Assembly (NCBI GenBank): GCA_037074615.1
Contig: CM073560.1
Location: 4,781,501 to 4,845,500, forward strand
Source of the DNA: Leucaena leucocephala
Taxonomy: Eukaryota; Streptophyta; Magnoliopsida; Fabales; Fabaceae
Direction: 5' to 3'
Length of the DNA: 64,000 bases
The notes beneath the pieces are model-generated. The model saw nothing but the letters and a program-made list of their open reading frames with translations, was not told the origin of the DNA and did not search any database. Positions 61,101-64,000 of the stretch are shown here, piece after piece. Position 1 is the stretch's first letter; each line of letters starts with the position of its first letter. A program made the position numbers and the translations under genes.

Positions 61101-64000
61101 CATTTGTGATAAGAAATATCAAGCATAGAAGATCATTTTTCCAAGAAAAGTTGCGTTATATATCGCATACAACTTCCAGGGAATGCAAAGAATTGAAACA
61201 GCCCATTTATAAATTCCATGTCTGTACAGTCAACGATGCTTTGCATATCTTGTTATTGCATCTCTAAACCATCAATGGCAAAGAACATGTCTCATCATTT
61301 AATGAGTATTTTTTAAGTGCTTTCTGAACTTCTTTGGACAACCCTGCAATAAATCATGTTTCAACATTAAATAACAGTTCTATCAATTTTGGAGTCAGAG
61401 CTAGGTCAAGCCTAGTGAGGAAGGGGATAAAACTTTTCACCTCTTCTTTCATATATAACTTCGTTAGGTGACACCTAAGAAAAAACTCTCACAGACAAAT
61501 TAGCTAATTGTACAAAAATTAAAAATGTTCACTCAAACTAGGTAGCAAGAATAAGTAAAGGAAGAACATACTTGCAACAATAAAGCCCCTAAAGCAGAAC
61601 ATGATGCATCATCATTAATAGAACCAACCCAAAACTTAAGTGCAGCACAATCTACGAAAGCGAAGCCATACTCAACTGAACCATTATTCAGGTCGCTCCC
61701 CTGCGAAACAGTTTCAGTGCAACAAAATGTGAGTAACTTGCAAGATTCATAAGATAAATTTTCCACGAGGGGACAAATAATTTAGAACTAGGGAAAAACT
61801 GAGAATGGAGCAGAAGTCCAATGTATATAGACTGTGGAAAAAAGGAAAAAAGAAGTTATCAAATTGTCACTTGATGGCTGGTCAAGTGGGATGGGGAACC
61901 CTCCCCTAAAAACTTGCTATTAAGATGCAGAATCAACCCATGTAAATACGCTGTAAAATATCCCATACAACTCAAAGTGGGAATTAGACATCCCACATAA
62001 ATCTGAAAGCACTTGTTGCTATGGGTGAGCATAAATCTTTGATGACTAAAATATTTCAAGCCAAGCTTCAATTCTGAAGATATAAACAAAAGCTGAACAA
62101 ATATTTTTACCAAATTTCCATACATGTCATAATGTAAAAAATGAGCATTTAGGAGAAACAAACTGAATTGAAGTTGAAAAATGTTCATCAAACACGCAAG
62201 ATAAATAAAAATGCAAAAGTAAAACTACTATTGCATTACTGATACATGTAATCTGGCAACGACATAAGAAAGAGAAATCAGCAGCAGTGTTAACCTCTTT
62301 TATTTCAAGAAGATGAACAGCATCAGGACCAATATTGTTATCCACCAAGGTTGATGGAGTGACAACCTGAACTAATTTTCTTGGGATAATCTGCAACGAA
62401 ACAGTGAGTCATACCATGCAAAAGGAAATCCAAGTCCAATCAGTCACATAGGAAAACTTGATGAATCCAAAAGCATCAAGGATCCATTACAAGGTCAGAT
62501 CTGATTCCAACTCCAAGAGTTTAAATAACTGGGATAAAAACAACTTTCAAATGATAACAGCAAGTTCAACGGCAAATGTCGTATTTGAATAAACGCACAT
62601 GAGAACTTCAGAATTTAAGATGAATAAACAAAGACCTGAGATAATGATAGTGGAAAGAGAAATGAAAGAAATGTAGGAGAGTAACAGAATATCAAAGTAT
62701 CATTCGTCATGCCAAGGGGCTCTGGTGATTACATGTTATATAGGTTAGACTGTCAAGGAATTAACAAACAAACCTCTGAATAGAAATAAAATTAACGTTC
62801 TATTATTTATTATGCACCCTTCTCCATCCTAAGACATAATCTCCAAAGGTAAAAATATAAATGAAGCATTTTTTTTTGTATCACACACAACTAGTTTACA
62901 AAAAACTTGCATGAATATATTGAAGACAATACAATTACATGCAAAGTAAAACTCAGATTTAACGCCTTTGGCCTTTGCTTCTTCAGATGTCTCCAATTGC
63001 TCCACTCTTCCAACCTTATATCTTCACAATGAGTAAAGAAAAAGTACAGTGAGCCTACAACAAATAACACTATAGAATTGACATCTAAAATGAGTGTCAA
63101 CATTAGCTTTGTGTACACCTATCCGATATTAGGAGAGATAACAGGTAGCAGACATAGTGTGATCTCACATGCATGCATTGATTAATGTTAAACATCCTCA
63201 GCCAAGTACATTAATTAATTGTATTTGTATATGATACAGCTTTATATCATCCAAATGGCATTAAATAGCAGGAATAAACAATGATCTGGCAATAAAATTC
63301 CAACGCCATCCTTACCCACGAGCTACCAATTTCTGAACAGCATCATCAATCCCACTTTCAGAGATACCAACCTGAAGAAACAATTACAAATCACTTGCTT
63401 TTCGAGATGGGCAAATAACCAAAAAGGGTCAAGAAAAAAAGCAATCATTGAGTTAGAACCACCTGCCGACATTTTCCTACACCACTCAATGTCATTTTCC
63501 AGTCAAGTTCCTTATGGCCAATTTCAGCATCCAATTCATAAAGCTCATAAAATTTCCCCAGCAGATAACCATAATTTGTGGCACAATATAATTTCAAATA
63601 ATGAATTAAGTATAAAAACAAAAATAAATAAATAAACTGTGGTAGAATAGGCGTTCATATGCTGATATTCAAAGTACTGAATTGACTAACCACTTTAAAG
63701 AATATCACAACATCCATGTATTTACATTTGACACTCCAATACTGTTTCTGAGATGCTGACATTTTTTTCAAAACTTCTGGAGATATATAAAGGGTTGTCC
63801 TGTCATATAGAGGATCATCAGGCTTCCTTCCATTAGCATCTCTGATACGAGAAGGATCCAGCCACTCAAACTTGCTAACCATATCTACTTCCTTTTTTGT
63901 CATGTTCAGGGATGTTAAATCCTCCAAAAATTTGATTTTTTTGCTAGAATCTACGCAAGGAGCTAAACTTGGAACCATCATCTCGACATCGCTTTGCACG

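Larger units (their letters stand above)
56399..64000 (-). pseudogene. MSH7: MSH7 (plant MutS homologue), decaying copy, 5' end outside window
   Basis: MSH7 pairs with MSH2 (MutS-gamma) in plant mismatch repair. Exon-like blocks: 63691-64000, 63463-63558, 63316-63371, 62964-63021, 62295-62390, 61572-61700, 61441-61474, 61296-61343, 60324-60520, 60066-60233, 59324-59518, 58642-59050, 58217-58313, 57303-57458, 56399-56873. Recognition: KFEWLDPSRIRDANGR, GKFYELYELDAEIGHKELDW, YGFAFVDCAALKFWVGSI, Walker A GPNMGGKST, LDELGRGTST, ACPESYG. Lesions: acceptor TG at 63559-63560; donor AT at 61294-61295; GC donor at 59322-59323; about 75-80 core residues missing near 60160; one extra base near 59002; a 28-bp insertion at 57341-57368; two bases missing near 56805. 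Undoing only the length lesions makes exon phases agree, so the reconstruction is consistent. No uninterrupted MutS protein can be made without unusual splicing. Confidence 0.88.

Overview
The window is nuclear DNA of a flowering plant, most likely a eudicot; the species cannot be fixed from the sequence. It is very AT-rich, its genes have many short GT-AG exons, and the recognisable proteins are plant types (SULTR3 sulfate transporter, MSH7, MAP70, trihelix factor, glycine-rich protein). There is no operon, CRISPR array, phage or bacterial island.

Layout. 1-780: left edge with one coatomer beta'-like exon (minus). 784-6096: three transposon-type units, a MITE carrying a GC-rich foreign segment, a 1.2 kb foldback element and a 2.1 kb foldback element with a nested MITE. 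6758-14798 (minus): intact 12-exon SULTR3;5-type transporter, 650 aa, with MITEs in three introns. 14.9-29.3 kb: AT-rich intergenic DNA with MITEs, a 94-bp palindrome and a dead LINE. 30273-33368 (plus): intact 9-exon RRP36-type rRNA-processing gene, 247 aa. 33.7-41.0 kb: SINEs, hAT-type and Tourist-type MITEs, a broken MAP70 fragment, and a duplicated glycine-rich protein locus with one dead and one intact copy. 41-52 kb: intergenic DNA with a degenerate tandem repeat, a direct duplication, a SINE palindrome and an LTR-like remnant. 52447-53502 (plus): intron-less trihelix transcription factor, 351 aa. 56399 to the right edge (minus): MSH7, the plant-specific MutS homologue, with the 5' end outside the window.

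The genes are unrelated in function. The main discovery is that the MSH7 copy is decaying: two splice sites lack the canonical dinucleotide, a third is a weak GC donor, the central MutS core segment is missing, and the ATPase half has three frame-breaking lesions. One of those is a tiny poly(A) insertion with a 14-bp target duplication. I found no candidate for a new biological system; the unusual content is gene decay and transposon-mediated rearrangement. Exon limits come from reading frames and splice dinucleotides. Family comparisons are from memory, not a database search.
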